Both the position numbers and the translations under genes were made by a program. Shown here in pieces: positions 1 to 8,330 of a stretch of DNA of 64,000 bases (position 1 is its first letter; each line of letters begins with the position of its first letter). The notes beneath the pieces were generated by a model. It made no database searches, was not told the DNA's origin, and saw only the letters and a program-made list of their open reading frames with translations. The stretch comes from Nocardioides zeae (GTDB lineage Bacteria > Actinomycetota > Actinomycetes > Propionibacteriales > Nocardioidaceae), in contig NZ_JAUTAN010000001.1 of NCBI RefSeq assembly GCF_030818655.1, positions 1 through 64,000 on the forward strand. The letters are read 5' to 3'.

Positions 1-639
1 CACCTCGACGTCTTCTGCCTCGACCAGCGCACCTTCCGCGGCGCGAACTACGCCGGCACGACGGAGGGCGAGCCGGCGCTGCTCGGCGAGGAGCAGACCG
101 CGTGGCTCATCCGCGAGGTCATCGCCTCGCGCGCCACGTGGAAGGTCATCTCCGCCGACCAGCCCATCGGGCTGGCCCCGCGCCGCCAGCAGGACCTCGA
201 CGGCTACGGCAACGGCGACCACGGCGCGCCGCGCGGCCGCGAGCACGAGCTGGCGCGGATCCTGTCGGCCTTCAAGGCCGCCGGCGTGCGCAACGTCGTG
301 TGGATCACCGCGGACGTGCACTTCACCGCCGCGCACCGCTTCGACCCCGCGGACGCGGCGTACACCGACTTCGACCCCTTCTGGGAGTTCATCTCGGGGC
401 CGCTGGCGGCCTGCGCGTTCGGGACGAAGGAGCCGGACCGCACGTTCGGGGCGACCCAGCTCTACGTCAAGGGCAACACCGTCGACCACCGCCGCGCGCC
501 CCGGCCCGACCAGACCTACGTCGGGTGGGGCGAGATCGACGCCGACGGCCGGCTGCGGGTCGAGCTCCGCGACGCGGCGGGCACCGTGCTGTGGTCGGTG
601 GACCTCGATCCGGCGGATCCCGTTACGCCTGCGGCTTAA
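1..639 (+). CDS. phoD: PhoD-like alkaline phosphatase, C-terminal part (5' end outside window)
   Basis: Reading frame 1 is open from the first base to the TAA at 637-639, giving 212 residues with no start, so the gene begins upstream of the window. The fragment carries the last part of the PhoD phosphatase/phosphodiesterase fold: a 'SADQPIG' stretch near residue 55 and the metal-binding 'WITADVHFTAAHRF' segment near residue 100, equivalent to the GD(I/V)H motif of the family. It ends in a short beta-rich tail. PhoD enzymes are exported Ca/Fe-dependent phosphomonoesterases or diesterases. A second, full-length PhoD lies at 8331-10052, so the strain has at least two paralogues. Substrate cannot be inferred. 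Confidence 0.85.
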   Translation, partial: HLDVFCLDQRTFRGANYAGTTEGEPALLGEEQTAWLIREVIASRATWKVISADQPIGLAPRRQQDLDGYGNGDHGAPRGREHELARILSAFKAAGVRNVVWITADVHFTAAHRFDPADAAYTDFDPFWEFISGPLAACAFGTKEPDRTFGATQLYVKGNTVDHRRAPRPDQTYVGWGEIDADGRLRVELRDAAGTVLWSVDLDPADPVTPAA

Positions 640-681
640 CCCGTCGCGCGCTCGGGGTGGGCGGCCTACTCTGGTGGGCGT

Positions 682-2196
682 ATGAGCAACGCACCTGACT
701 TCTCCCTCTCCGCCGAGCTGGCGGCCACCTCCGACTGGGACGACGACGACTTCGTCTCCGGGTACGCCGACGAGCCCGACGACCTCGTCGAGGACGTCGT
801 CCCCGCCGACGGGCCCGACCCCGAGGACCTCACGACCGGCGCGATGGACCTCGCCGAGCGCCACCAGTTGCGCCGCGTGGCCAGCCTGCGCACCGAGCTC
901 GAGGACATCACCGAGGTCGAGTACCGGCAGCTCCGCCTCGAGCGCGTCGTGCTCGTCGGCGTCTGGACCGAGGGCTCCGTCGCCGACGCCGAGAACTCCA
1001 TGGCCGAGCTGGCCCTCCTCGCCGAGACGGCGGGCTCCGAGGTGCTCGAGGCGCTCTACCAGCGCCGCCAGAGCCCCGACCCCGCGACGTACGTCGGTCG
1101 GGGCAAGGTCGAGGGCATCGCCGAGATCGTGCAGGCCACCGGCGCCGACACCGTCATCTGCGACGGTGAGCTGGCGCCCAGCCAGCTGCGCAACCTGGAG
1201 GACCGGCTCAAGGTCAAGGTCGTCGACCGCACCGCGCTGATCCTCGACATCTTCGCCCAGCACGCGAAGAGCCGCGAGGGCCAGGCGCAGGTCGAGCTGG
1301 CGCAGCTGAGCTACATGAAGCAGCGTCTGCGCGGCTGGGGCGGCAACCTGTCGCGCCAGGCCGGTGGCCGGGTCGCCGGCGGCGCGGGCATCGGTGGTCG
1401 TGGTCCCGGTGAGACGAAGATCGAGACCGACCGTCGTCGCATCAACACGAAGATCGCCAAGCTGCGCCGTCAGCTCGCCCAGATGAAGGGCACGCGCGAC
1501 ACGATGCGCTCGGAGCGCCGGCGCAACCAGATCCCCAGCGTCGCGATCGCGGGCTACACCAACGCGGGCAAGTCCTCGCTGCTCAACCGCCTGACCGACG
1601 CGGGCGTGCTCGTCGAGAACGCGCTGTTCGCGACCCTGGACCCGACGACGCGCCGCACGACGACCTCCGACGGCCGGGTCTACACGATGTCCGACACCGT
1701 CGGGTTCGTGCGGCACCTGCCCCACCAGCTCGTCGAGGCGTTCCGGTCGACGCTGGAGGAGGTCGCCGACTCCGACCTCATCCTCCACGTCGTCGACGGC
1801 TCGCACCCCGACCCCGAGGGCCAGATCGCCGCCGTGCGCGAGGTCTTCGCCGAGATCGGCGCCGACAAGGTGCCCGAGCTGCTCATCGTCAACAAGGCCG
1901 ACATCGCCGACGAGATCGCGCTCGCGCGCCTCAAGCAGCGCGAGCCGCACCTCGTGGTCGTCAGCGCCCGCACCGGCGAGGGCATCGCCGAGGCGCTGCG
2001 CGTCGTCGAGGGCGAGCTGCCCCACCCGGCCGAGCCGTTCGACGTGCTGGTGCCCTACGCCCGGGGCGACCTCATGAACCGCATCCACCAGCACGCGGAG
2101 ATCGACCAGCTCGAGCACACCGGGGACGGCACGCGCGTCTCCGGGCGCGCGAACGCGTCCCTCGCGGGCGAGCTCGCGCCGTACGCCGCGGGGTGA
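682..2196 (+). CDS. hflX: GTPase HflX (ribosome-associated)
   Basis: 504-residue HflX-type GTPase. The N-terminal subdomain (about 80-260) contains the family's glycine-rich stretch (RQAGGRVAGGAGIGGRGPGE, ending near 245). A G domain follows: G1 'GYTNAGKSS' near residue 290, G3 'DTVGF' near 338, G4 'NKAD' near 403 and G5 'SARTGEG' near 426. HflX binds the 50S subunit and splits or rescues stalled 70S ribosomes under stress. The acidic N-terminal extension (about 70 residues) is typical of actinobacterial members. A TACTCT hexamer at 667-672 lies 9 nt before the ATG, suggesting a very short leader. In Mycobacterium hflX is likewise close to lexA. Confidence 0.95.
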   Translation: MSNAPDFSLSAELAATSDWDDDDFVSGYADEPDDLVEDVVPADGPDPEDLTTGAMDLAERHQLRRVASLRTELEDITEVEYRQLRLERVVLVGVWTEGSVADAENSMAELALLAETAGSEVLEALYQRRQSPDPATYVGRGKVEGIAEIVQATGADTVICDGELAPSQLRNLEDRLKVKVVDRTALILDIFAQHAKSREGQAQVELAQLSYMKQRLRGWGGNLSRQAGGRVAGGAGIGGRGPGETKIETDRRRINTKIAKLRRQLAQMKGTRDTMRSERRRNQIPSVAIAGYTNAGKSSLLNRLTDAGVLVENALFATLDPTTRRTTTSDGRVYTMSDTVGFVRHLPHQLVEAFRSTLEEVADSDLILHVVDGSHPDPEGQIAAVREVFAEIGADKVPELLIVNKADIADEIALARLKQREPHLVVVSARTGEGIAEALRVVEGELPHPAEPFDVLVPYARGDLMNRIHQHAEIDQLEHTGDGTRVSGRANASLAGELAPYAAG

Positions 2197-2202
2197 GCCC
2201 CG

Positions 2203-2226
2203 CTCCCCGGCGGCGTGCCGGGGGAG
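2203..2226 (+). terminator. Hairpin after hflX
   Basis: CTCCCCGGC pairs with GCCGGGGGAG around a 5-nt loop, with one bulged G. It sits 7 nt after the hflX stop and has no U tract, as is usual for high-GC terminators. Confidence 0.45.
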
Positions 2227-2322
2227 GGGCCGCACGGCGTTGCCGATGCCACGGCGCGGCGGAGGGTCTGTAACCTTTCATCCGTTTGCGTCCTCGTCGG
2301 CCCTCGTCAGAGCAGGTAGTGC

Positions 2323-4761
2323 ATGTCTCGCGGAATCATCCTCCGACTGCTGTTCGTGGTCGCGCTGCTCGCCGCCTGTGCGGCCGCCGCGTGGAAGATC
2401 GAGCCCCGACTGGGCATCGACCTCGAGGGCGGCAGCCAGATCACGCTGACCGTGCTCTCCGACCAGGCGGGGGAGGACCCGACCGCCGGTGAGGTCGACC
2501 AGGTGGTCGAGGTGCTCCGCCAGCGCGTCGACGGCCTCGGCGTCAGCGAGTCGACCGTCGTGCGGTCCGGCTCCAACCGGATCATCATCGAGCTGCCCGG
2601 CGTCGAGAACCCCGACGAGGCGCTCGAGGTGCTCGGCCAGACCGCGCAGCTCGAGGTGCGGCCCGTCGTCCGGGCCTTCTCGCAGGCCGACACCGGCACC
2701 GTCCCCGAGTGCGCGGACGCCGCGGCGGCCGCCCGCGAGGACGGGTCCGCCGACGCCGAGGCGCAGGAGTGCGCCGTCACCGACGAGCAGGGCCAGGCCC
2801 TCGTGGTCGGCCCGGTCGCCCTCAAGGGCAACGACATCACCGGCGCTGCGGCCGAGCAGCCGCAGAACCAGGTCGACTGGGCCGTGACCGTCGACTTCTC
2901 GGGCGCCGGCTCCGACGCCTTCGGCGAGCTCAGCAAGGCCGCCGCCTGCGCCCAGAACCCCGCGAACCGCATCGCGATCCTCCTCGACGACGAGCCCATC
3001 TCCTCGCCCGAGGTCACCATCCCCTGTGGCGGCTCGATCACGGGCTCGACCCAGATCACGGGCAGCTTCAGCCAGGCCGAGGCCGACGACCTCGCCGTGC
3101 TCATCGAGGGCGGCTCGCTGCCCCTGCGCATCGCGGGCGAGGCCGACGGCCAGGACATCGCGCCCGACGTGCGCACCATCGGCCCCACGCTCGGCAACTC
3201 GGCCATCAAGTCGTCCGCCGAGGCCGGCATCATCGGTGTCGCGCTGACGGGCCTCTTCGTCATCTTCGTCTACCGCCTCGTCGGCCTCATGGCGACGCTC
3301 GCGCTCGCGACGTACGCGCTGATCTCCTACGCGATGCTCGTCTTCCTCGGTGCGACCCTGACCCTGCCGGGTCTCGCCGGATTCGTGCTCGCCATCGGAC
3401 TCGCCATCGACGCCAACGTGCTCGTCTTCGAGAGAGCGCGGGAGGAGTTCGCCGCGAACCGGGCGGCGGGCCTCCGGCGCGCTCTCCAGGTGGGCTTCAA
3501 CAAGGCCTTCACCGCGATCCTCGACTCCAACGTGACGACGCTCCTCGCGGCGATCCTGCTCGTGTTCCTCGCGTCCGGACCCGTCCAGGGCTTCGGCGTC
3601 ACCCTCATCATCGGCACCGTGGCGTCGATGATCTCGGCGCTGGTCATCGCCCGCATCCTGACGACCGCGGCCGTCTCGTCGCGCTGGGTGAACCGCAACC
3701 CGAAGGTCACCGGCCTCGCGTCCGTGGGCCGCGTGCGGCTCTGGCTCGAGCGGAAGAACCCCCGCCTCATCCAGCGGCGCAAGGTGTTCGTGCTCGGCTC
3801 GCTGACCGCCTGCATCATCGCCGTCGCCGGCATCGCCACCCAGGGCCTCAACCTCGGCCTGGAGTTCACCGGTGGCCGCAACGTCATCTACGCGACGGAG
3901 CAGAGCATCACGCCCGACCGCGCCCGCGAGGTCATCGCGGACGCCGGCTTCCCTGAGGCCGTCGTGCAGTCGGCCGACGCGGGCGACATCTCCGTGCGCA
4001 CCGGTCGCATCAGCGACGCCGAGGAGGGCCAGATCCGCGAGGCGCTCGACCAGGAGGTCGGGGTCTCCGAGGTCGTCTCCGACGACAGCCTGGGCGCGGC
4101 GCTCGGTGGCGAGCTCTTCCGCAACGCCATCATCGCGCTCGTCCTGGCCCTGCTCGCCCAGATGATCTACCTGGCGATCCGGTTCAAGTGGACGTTCGGT
4201 GTCGCCGCGGCGCTCGCGATGGCCAACGACGTCGTGCTCGTCGTCGGCATCTTCGCGTGGCTCGGCAAGCCCATCGACGGCGTCTTCCTCGCCGCCGCGC
4301 TGACGATCATCGGTCTCTCCATCAACGACACGATCGTCGTCTTCGACCGCGTGCGTGAGAAGTGGTGGGCGACGGGCCAGGCCCGCAAGGACCGCCTGGC
4401 GGCGGCCGCGGAGGCCGACGCGAAGGCGGCCGAGGGCGGCACCGTGCTGACCAAGAAGGCCGCCGAGGTGGAGGACCCGAACTTCGTCGACGTGACCAAC
4501 CAGGCCGTCCTCGAGACGCTGCCGCGCACGGTCAACACCGGTATCGGCTCGATCTTCATCCTGGCCGCGCTCACCATCCTCGGTGGCGACTCGCTCCAGG
4601 ACTTCGCGCTCGCGCTGCTCCTCGGCCTGCTGTTCGGCACGGCGTCCACGACGCTGCTCGCCGGACCGCTGCTGACGTACTTCAACCAGCGCTCGCCGTT
4701 CTCGCGCGACAAGAAGGAGAGGGCGACCCGCGACCCGAACGACTCGGGCGCCGTGGTCTGA
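2323..4761 (+). CDS. secDF: Fused protein translocase subunit SecDF
   Basis: 812-residue fusion of SecD and SecF, the proton-driven RND-type auxiliary subunits of the Sec translocon. The SecD half has TM1 at about 7-25, the 'GIDLEGGSQ' signature near 30, a large extracytoplasmic P1 domain (40-290) and five TM segments at about 300-455 with the 'AIDANVLVFERAREE' motif. The SecF half starts near 480 with a TM, then the 'GLEFTGGRN' signature near 512 and five TMs (600-790) including 'SINDTIVVFDRVRE'. A ~30-residue charged loop lies at about 685-725. Actinobacteria usually carry separate secD and secF near ruvB; fused copies such as this often coexist with them. AGCAGG precedes the ATG. Confidence 0.93.
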   Translation: MSRGIILRLLFVVALLAACAAAAWKIEPRLGIDLEGGSQITLTVLSDQAGEDPTAGEVDQVVEVLRQRVDGLGVSESTVVRSGSNRIIIELPGVENPDEALEVLGQTAQLEVRPVVRAFSQADTGTVPECADAAAAAREDGSADAEAQECAVTDEQGQALVVGPVALKGNDITGAAAEQPQNQVDWAVTVDFSGAGSDAFGELSKAAACAQNPANRIAILLDDEPISSPEVTIPCGGSITGSTQITGSFSQAEADDLAVLIEGGSLPLRIAGEADGQDIAPDVRTIGPTLGNSAIKSSAEAGIIGVALTGLFVIFVYRLVGLMATLALATYALISYAMLVFLGATLTLPGLAGFVLAIGLAIDANVLVFERAREEFAANRAAGLRRALQVGFNKAFTAILDSNVTTLLAAILLVFLASGPVQGFGVTLIIGTVASMISALVIARILTTAAVSSRWVNRNPKVTGLASVGRVRLWLERKNPRLIQRRKVFVLGSLTACIIAVAGIATQGLNLGLEFTGGRNVIYATEQSITPDRAREVIADAGFPEAVVQSADAGDISVRTGRISDAEEGQIREALDQEVGVSEVVSDDSLGAALGGELFRNAIIALVLALLAQMIYLAIRFKWTFGVAAALAMANDVVLVVGIFAWLGKPIDGVFLAAALTIIGLSINDTIVVFDRVREKWWATGQARKDRLAAAAEADAKAAEGGTVLTKKAAEVEDPNFVDVTNQAVLETLPRTVNTGIGSIFILAALTILGGDSLQDFALALLLGLLFGTASTTLLAGPLLTYFNQRSPFSRDKKERATRDPNDSGAVV

Positions 4762-4785
4762 CCGACGCGCTCCCTCGCCGTACCG

Positions 4786-4815
4786 ACGGCCCGCCCCTCG
4801 CCGGGGGCGGGCCGT
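4786..4815 (+). terminator. Strong hairpin terminator after secDF
   Basis: Perfect 12-bp inverted repeat ACGGCCCGCCCC / GGGGCGGGCCGT with a 6-nt loop, 24 nt after the secDF stop codon. Confidence 0.7.
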
Positions 4816-4881
4816 TCGGCGTCGCTGCGGGGCTGACGCGTCGCCTGTGGATGCGCCGCGTCGTACCGGCGCCGCCGCGGC

Positions 4882-4894
4882 TAGGGTTGCCCGG
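4882..4894 (+). promoter_or_regulatory. Leaderless promoter -10 of dinG
   Basis: TAGGGT at 4882-4887 is followed by 7 nt and then the GTG at 4895, so transcription would start at or next to the initiation codon. No Shine-Dalgarno is present. This decides the start in favour of GTG 4895 over the in-frame ATG at 4847. Confidence 0.6.
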
Positions 4895-6994
4895 GTGTCC
4901 TCCCCCTCCGCGAACGCCCCCGACGAGCCTGCCGTGACGGCCTCCGCCGGGCGTCCGTCGCGGGTGCGGGAGGTGCTCGGCACGGCGGTCGCCGCCCTCG
5001 GCGGGGCCGAGCGGGCGGGGCAGCTGCAGATGGCGGACGCCGTCGCGGAGGCCCTCGCCGACGAGGAGCACCTGCTGGTGCAGGCCGGCACCGGCACCGG
5101 CAAGTCGCTGGCCTACCTGGTGCCCTCGATGCTCCACGGGGAGCGCGTCGTCATCGCCACGGCCACGCTCGCGCTGCAGCACCAGCTGGTGGAGCGCGAC
5201 CTGCCGCGGCTGGTCAAGGCGGTGAAGGGCGAGAAGGGCGTCGACACGTCCTACGCGGTGCTGAAGGGCCGGTCCAACTACGCGTGCCTGCACCGCATCC
5301 GCGAGGGCGTCCCCGACGACCAGGGCGTGCTGGTGGAGGTGCCGGAGGGCACGCTGGGCGCCGAGGTGCTCGCGCTGCGCTCGTGGGCCGAGGAGCAGGC
5401 GGAGGCGGGTGGTCCCGGCGACAAGGACCACGCGCCGCGCCACAACGACCGCACGTGGCGCCAGGTGAGCGTCAGCGCGCGGGAGTGCCTCGGCGCCACG
5501 CGCTGCGCCTACGGGGAGGAGTGCTTCGCCGAGCGCGCCAAGGCGAAGGCCGCCGACTCGCAGCTCGTCATCACCAACCACTCGCTGCTCGCGATCGACG
5601 CGATCGAGGGCATCCCGATGATCCCGGAGTACGACGCGGTCGTCGTCGACGAGGCCCACGAGCTGGTCGCGCGCGTGACGCAGGCAGCCACCGACGAGCT
5701 CAGCGCCAACGACGTCGACCGGGCGGCGCGCCGGGCCCGGCGCCACGTCGAGGAGGCGGACGCGCCGAGCAACCCCGCCGACGACCTGGCCGACGCGGCC
5801 GAGTCGCTGCGCGCGGCGATGAGCGAGACGGAGGCGGGACGCCTCGACCGGCTGCCCGACCTCGTCGCGGAGTCGCTCGAGCTCGTCCGCGACGCGGCGC
5901 GGGAGTGCGTCTCGGCGTTCGCGCGAGGGCCGAAGGACGCGCCCGGTGAGCCCGACGCCGGCAAGGCGCAGGCCAAGGCGGGGGTGCAGGAGGTCTTCAC
6001 GACCGCCGAGCGCCTGGCCGCCAACAGCGACAACGACGTCGTGTGGCTGTCGCGGCCCTTCGGCTCGGGCCGCGACCGGATTCCCGACCGCCTCTGCGTG
6101 GCGCCCCTGCAGGTGTGGGGCCAGATGCGGGACCGGTTGCTGACGGAGTCGACGGTGGTCTTCACCTCCGCGACGCTCATGCTGGGCGGCGACTTCGACG
6201 TGGTGGCCTCCACGGTCGGGCTCAAGCCGTCGGAGCGTGCGGACCGGATCGGCGCCTCCGACGCGGCGGCGGCCGCGAAGGTCGACGGCGACGCCGCAGC
6301 GTCGTCCGGTGTGCTGCCGTGGCGCGGCCTCGACGTCGGCTCGCCGTTCGACTACGGCCGGCAGGGGATCCTCTACGTGGCGCGCCACCTCCCGCCGCCC
6401 GGTCGCGACGGTCTCGGGGCGGCCCAGGTCGACGAGATCGTGCGGCTCATCGACGCCGCGGAGGGCCGCACGCTCGGCCTCTTCTCCTCGCGCCGGGCCG
6501 CGGAGGCGGCGGCCGAGGCCGTGCGGGAGCGCCTGCCCCACCTGACGACCCTCGCCCAGGGCGACGCGCAGCTCTCCGAGCTGACGCGCCAGTTCGTCGG
6601 CGACCCCCACACCAACCTCTTCGGCACGCTCGGGCTCTGGCAGGGCCTCGACGTGCCCGGGGACACCTGCCAGCTGGTCCTCATCGACCGGATCCCGTTC
6701 CCGCGGCCCGACGACCCGTTGATGTCGGCCCGCCAGCGGGCCGTGGACGCCGCCGGTGGCAACGGCTTCATGCAGGTCGCGGCCACCCACGCCGCGCTCC
6801 TGCTGGCGCAGGGCGCGGGGCGGCTGATCCGCACGGTCGAGGACCGCGGGGTGGTGGCGATGCTCGACCCCCGCCTGGCGACAGCGCGCTACGGGCGCTT
6901 CCTCGAGGCCAGCCTGCCCGCCATGTGGCGGACGACGGACCCGGAGGTCGTCGTCAAGGCGTTGGCGCGGCTGTCGGCCTCAGCCGAGGAGTGA
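4895..6994 (+). CDS. dinG: DinG/YoaA-type Fe-S ATP-dependent DNA helicase
   Basis: 699-residue superfamily 2 helicase of the XPD/DinG group. Walker A 'GTGTGKS' lies near residue 66 and the Walker B box 'VVVDEAHEL' near 250. Between them four cysteines (one in 'NYACLHR', three in 'RECLGATRCAYGEECF') match the 4Fe-4S cluster ligands of XPD-like helicases. C-terminal motifs include 'LGLWQGLDVPG' and 'QGAGRLIRT' (motif VI). The enzyme unwinds 5'-3' and resolves R-loops and repair intermediates. Start chosen at GTG 4895 from the leaderless promoter. The 3' end overlaps the convergent phosphodiesterase gene by 15 nt. Confidence 0.92.
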   Translation: MSSPSANAPDEPAVTASAGRPSRVREVLGTAVAALGGAERAGQLQMADAVAEALADEEHLLVQAGTGTGKSLAYLVPSMLHGERVVIATATLALQHQLVERDLPRLVKAVKGEKGVDTSYAVLKGRSNYACLHRIREGVPDDQGVLVEVPEGTLGAEVLALRSWAEEQAEAGGPGDKDHAPRHNDRTWRQVSVSARECLGATRCAYGEECFAERAKAKAADSQLVITNHSLLAIDAIEGIPMIPEYDAVVVDEAHELVARVTQAATDELSANDVDRAARRARRHVEEADAPSNPADDLADAAESLRAAMSETEAGRLDRLPDLVAESLELVRDAARECVSAFARGPKDAPGEPDAGKAQAKAGVQEVFTTAERLAANSDNDVVWLSRPFGSGRDRIPDRLCVAPLQVWGQMRDRLLTESTVVFTSATLMLGGDFDVVASTVGLKPSERADRIGASDAAAAAKVDGDAAASSGVLPWRGLDVGSPFDYGRQGILYVARHLPPPGRDGLGAAQVDEIVRLIDAAEGRTLGLFSSRRAAEAAAEAVRERLPHLTTLAQGDAQLSELTRQFVGDPHTNLFGTLGLWQGLDVPGDTCQLVLIDRIPFPRPDDPLMSARQRAVDAAGGNGFMQVAATHAALLLAQGAGRLIRTVEDRGVVAMLDPRLATARYGRFLEASLPAMWRTTDPEVVVKALARLSASAEE

Positions 6995-8329
6995 CCGCCC
7001 GTCCCAGGCCCACCGTCCGGTGGGGAAGGGCAGGCCGAGGAAGCGGGCGACCGTCGGCGTGACGTCGACGGTGGTGGCCACGAGGGGCGAGGTGCGACCC
7101 CGTGGCACGGCGGGGTGGCCGCCGGCGAGGAAGAACGGGATCGGCTCCGTCGTGGGGTGCCCGTGGTTGCCGGGGATGGGGTTGGCGAGCACGTGCGGGT
7201 CGGAGAACCGCCAGCCCGCGCGGCAGTAGACGACCACGTCGCCGGCGTTCGCCCCCAGGCGGAGGCGGGGCACGCGGGCCCGGTCGTAGACGCCGAGCAC
7301 GCCCGGCTGGACCTTCGCGATCGCCACGATGCGGTCGACACCGGCCTGGCGCTGGCTCGCCGGGCCGGTCCAGTAGACGAGGTTCGCGCCGCCGTTCTGG
7401 GCGATGGCGACCTTGCCCTTCAGCACCGGGTCGGCGGCGAGGGGCGAGGTCAGGGAGACGACCTTGTGGGGCAGCGACCAGTCCATCGAGTGGTCGGCGA
7501 GCACCACGACCAGCGACCGTGCCCACCGGCCGGTGGACTTCAGCATGTCGACGAAGCGCTTCACCTGCAGGTCGGTCGCCACCAGCGCCGTACGCCGCAG
7601 CAGCTCCAGCGACAGCCCGCCCGTCAGGTCGGTGTGGCCGACGCGGTCCACGTCGCCCAGGTTGACGAAGACGAGGTGCGGGTCGAACTCCTCGACGATC
7701 GAGAGCGCCGCGTCCATCGTGAACGGGTCGGGGGCGTGCCCGCTGACGGGGACGATCGGGCCCGGCTCCCAGCGGTACGTCGCGTTCCGCCCGAAGATGC
7801 CGTAGAGGTACTCCTTGCTCAGCACCGAGCCCGCCGTCATGCCGTGCTTGCGCGCGAGCGTCATGAGCGTGGTGGCCTTGAGGTCCGTCGGCAGCTCCAG
7901 GGTGCGCTCGGCGCCCAGGGCACGGTCGTAGACCGAGTTCGCCGGCACGCCGTTCCGGTCGGGCCGCACGCCCGTCATCATCATGACGTGGTTGGGGATC
8001 GTCTCCATGATCGGGAGCGAGCGACCCTGCGGGAAGTGCAGGCCCCCGGCGCGCAGCGCCTGCAGGTTCGGCATCAGCCCCGAGTCGATCTCGTCGGGGC
8101 GGCAGCCGTCGACGACGATCACGTAGGCCCGGTTGCCCAGCGCAGGGCGGCTGGTCGCCGCTGCCCGCTCCGCGCCGAGGGCGGCCGAGAAGGTGAGCGC
8201 GGCGCCGCCGGCCCCGGCCACCTTGAGGAAGGTACGGCGCTGGGCGGCGGGCCGCAGGTGCTCCCGCTCGGGGTCCCCGTCGAGGAACGGCGAGGGGGTC
8301 GCGGCGTCCCGGTGCACGCAGTCGGTCAT
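6980..8329 (-). CDS. Tat-exported alkaline phosphatase superfamily protein (type I phosphodiesterase/nucleotide pyrophosphatase)
   Basis: 449 residues. The N-terminus has a twin-arginine motif 'RRTFLKVAG' followed by a hydrophobic stretch and an Ala-rich cleavage region (about residues 31-60). The mature part carries the alkaline-phosphatase-superfamily metal sites: 'VDGCRPDEI' (first Asp), 'METIPNHVMMMTG' (nucleophilic Thr), 'NLGDVDRVGHTD', 'LADHSMDWS' and 'GNHGHPTTE'. It is therefore a two-metal phosphodiesterase or pyrophosphatase acting outside the membrane; substrate unknown. It starts 1 nt after the stop of the PhoD gene, so the two Tat-exported phosphoesterases form one transcription unit. 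Confidence 0.88.
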   Translation of the reverse strand: MTDCVHRDAATPSPFLDGDPEREHLRPAAQRRTFLKVAGAGGAALTFSAALGAERAAATSRPALGNRAYVIVVDGCRPDEIDSGLMPNLQALRAGGLHFPQGRSLPIMETIPNHVMMMTGVRPDRNGVPANSVYDRALGAERTLELPTDLKATTLMTLARKHGMTAGSVLSKEYLYGIFGRNATYRWEPGPIVPVSGHAPDPFTMDAALSIVEEFDPHLVFVNLGDVDRVGHTDLTGGLSLELLRRTALVATDLQVKRFVDMLKSTGRWARSLVVVLADHSMDWSLPHKVVSLTSPLAADPVLKGKVAIAQNGGANLVYWTGPASQRQAGVDRIVAIAKVQPGVLGVYDRARVPRLRLGANAGDVVVYCRAGWRFSDPHVLANPIPGNHGHPTTEPIPFFLAGGHPAVPRGRTSPLVATTVDVTPTVARFLGLPFPTGRWAWDGRSLLG

Positions 8330-8330
8330 G

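Noticed and set aside
2278..5103. Very long minus-strand open frame (about 940 codons) opposite secDF
   Set aside because: Arg/Asp/Gly/Val-rich low-complexity translation; it is the antisense shadow of a high-GC gene with clear SecDF motifs.
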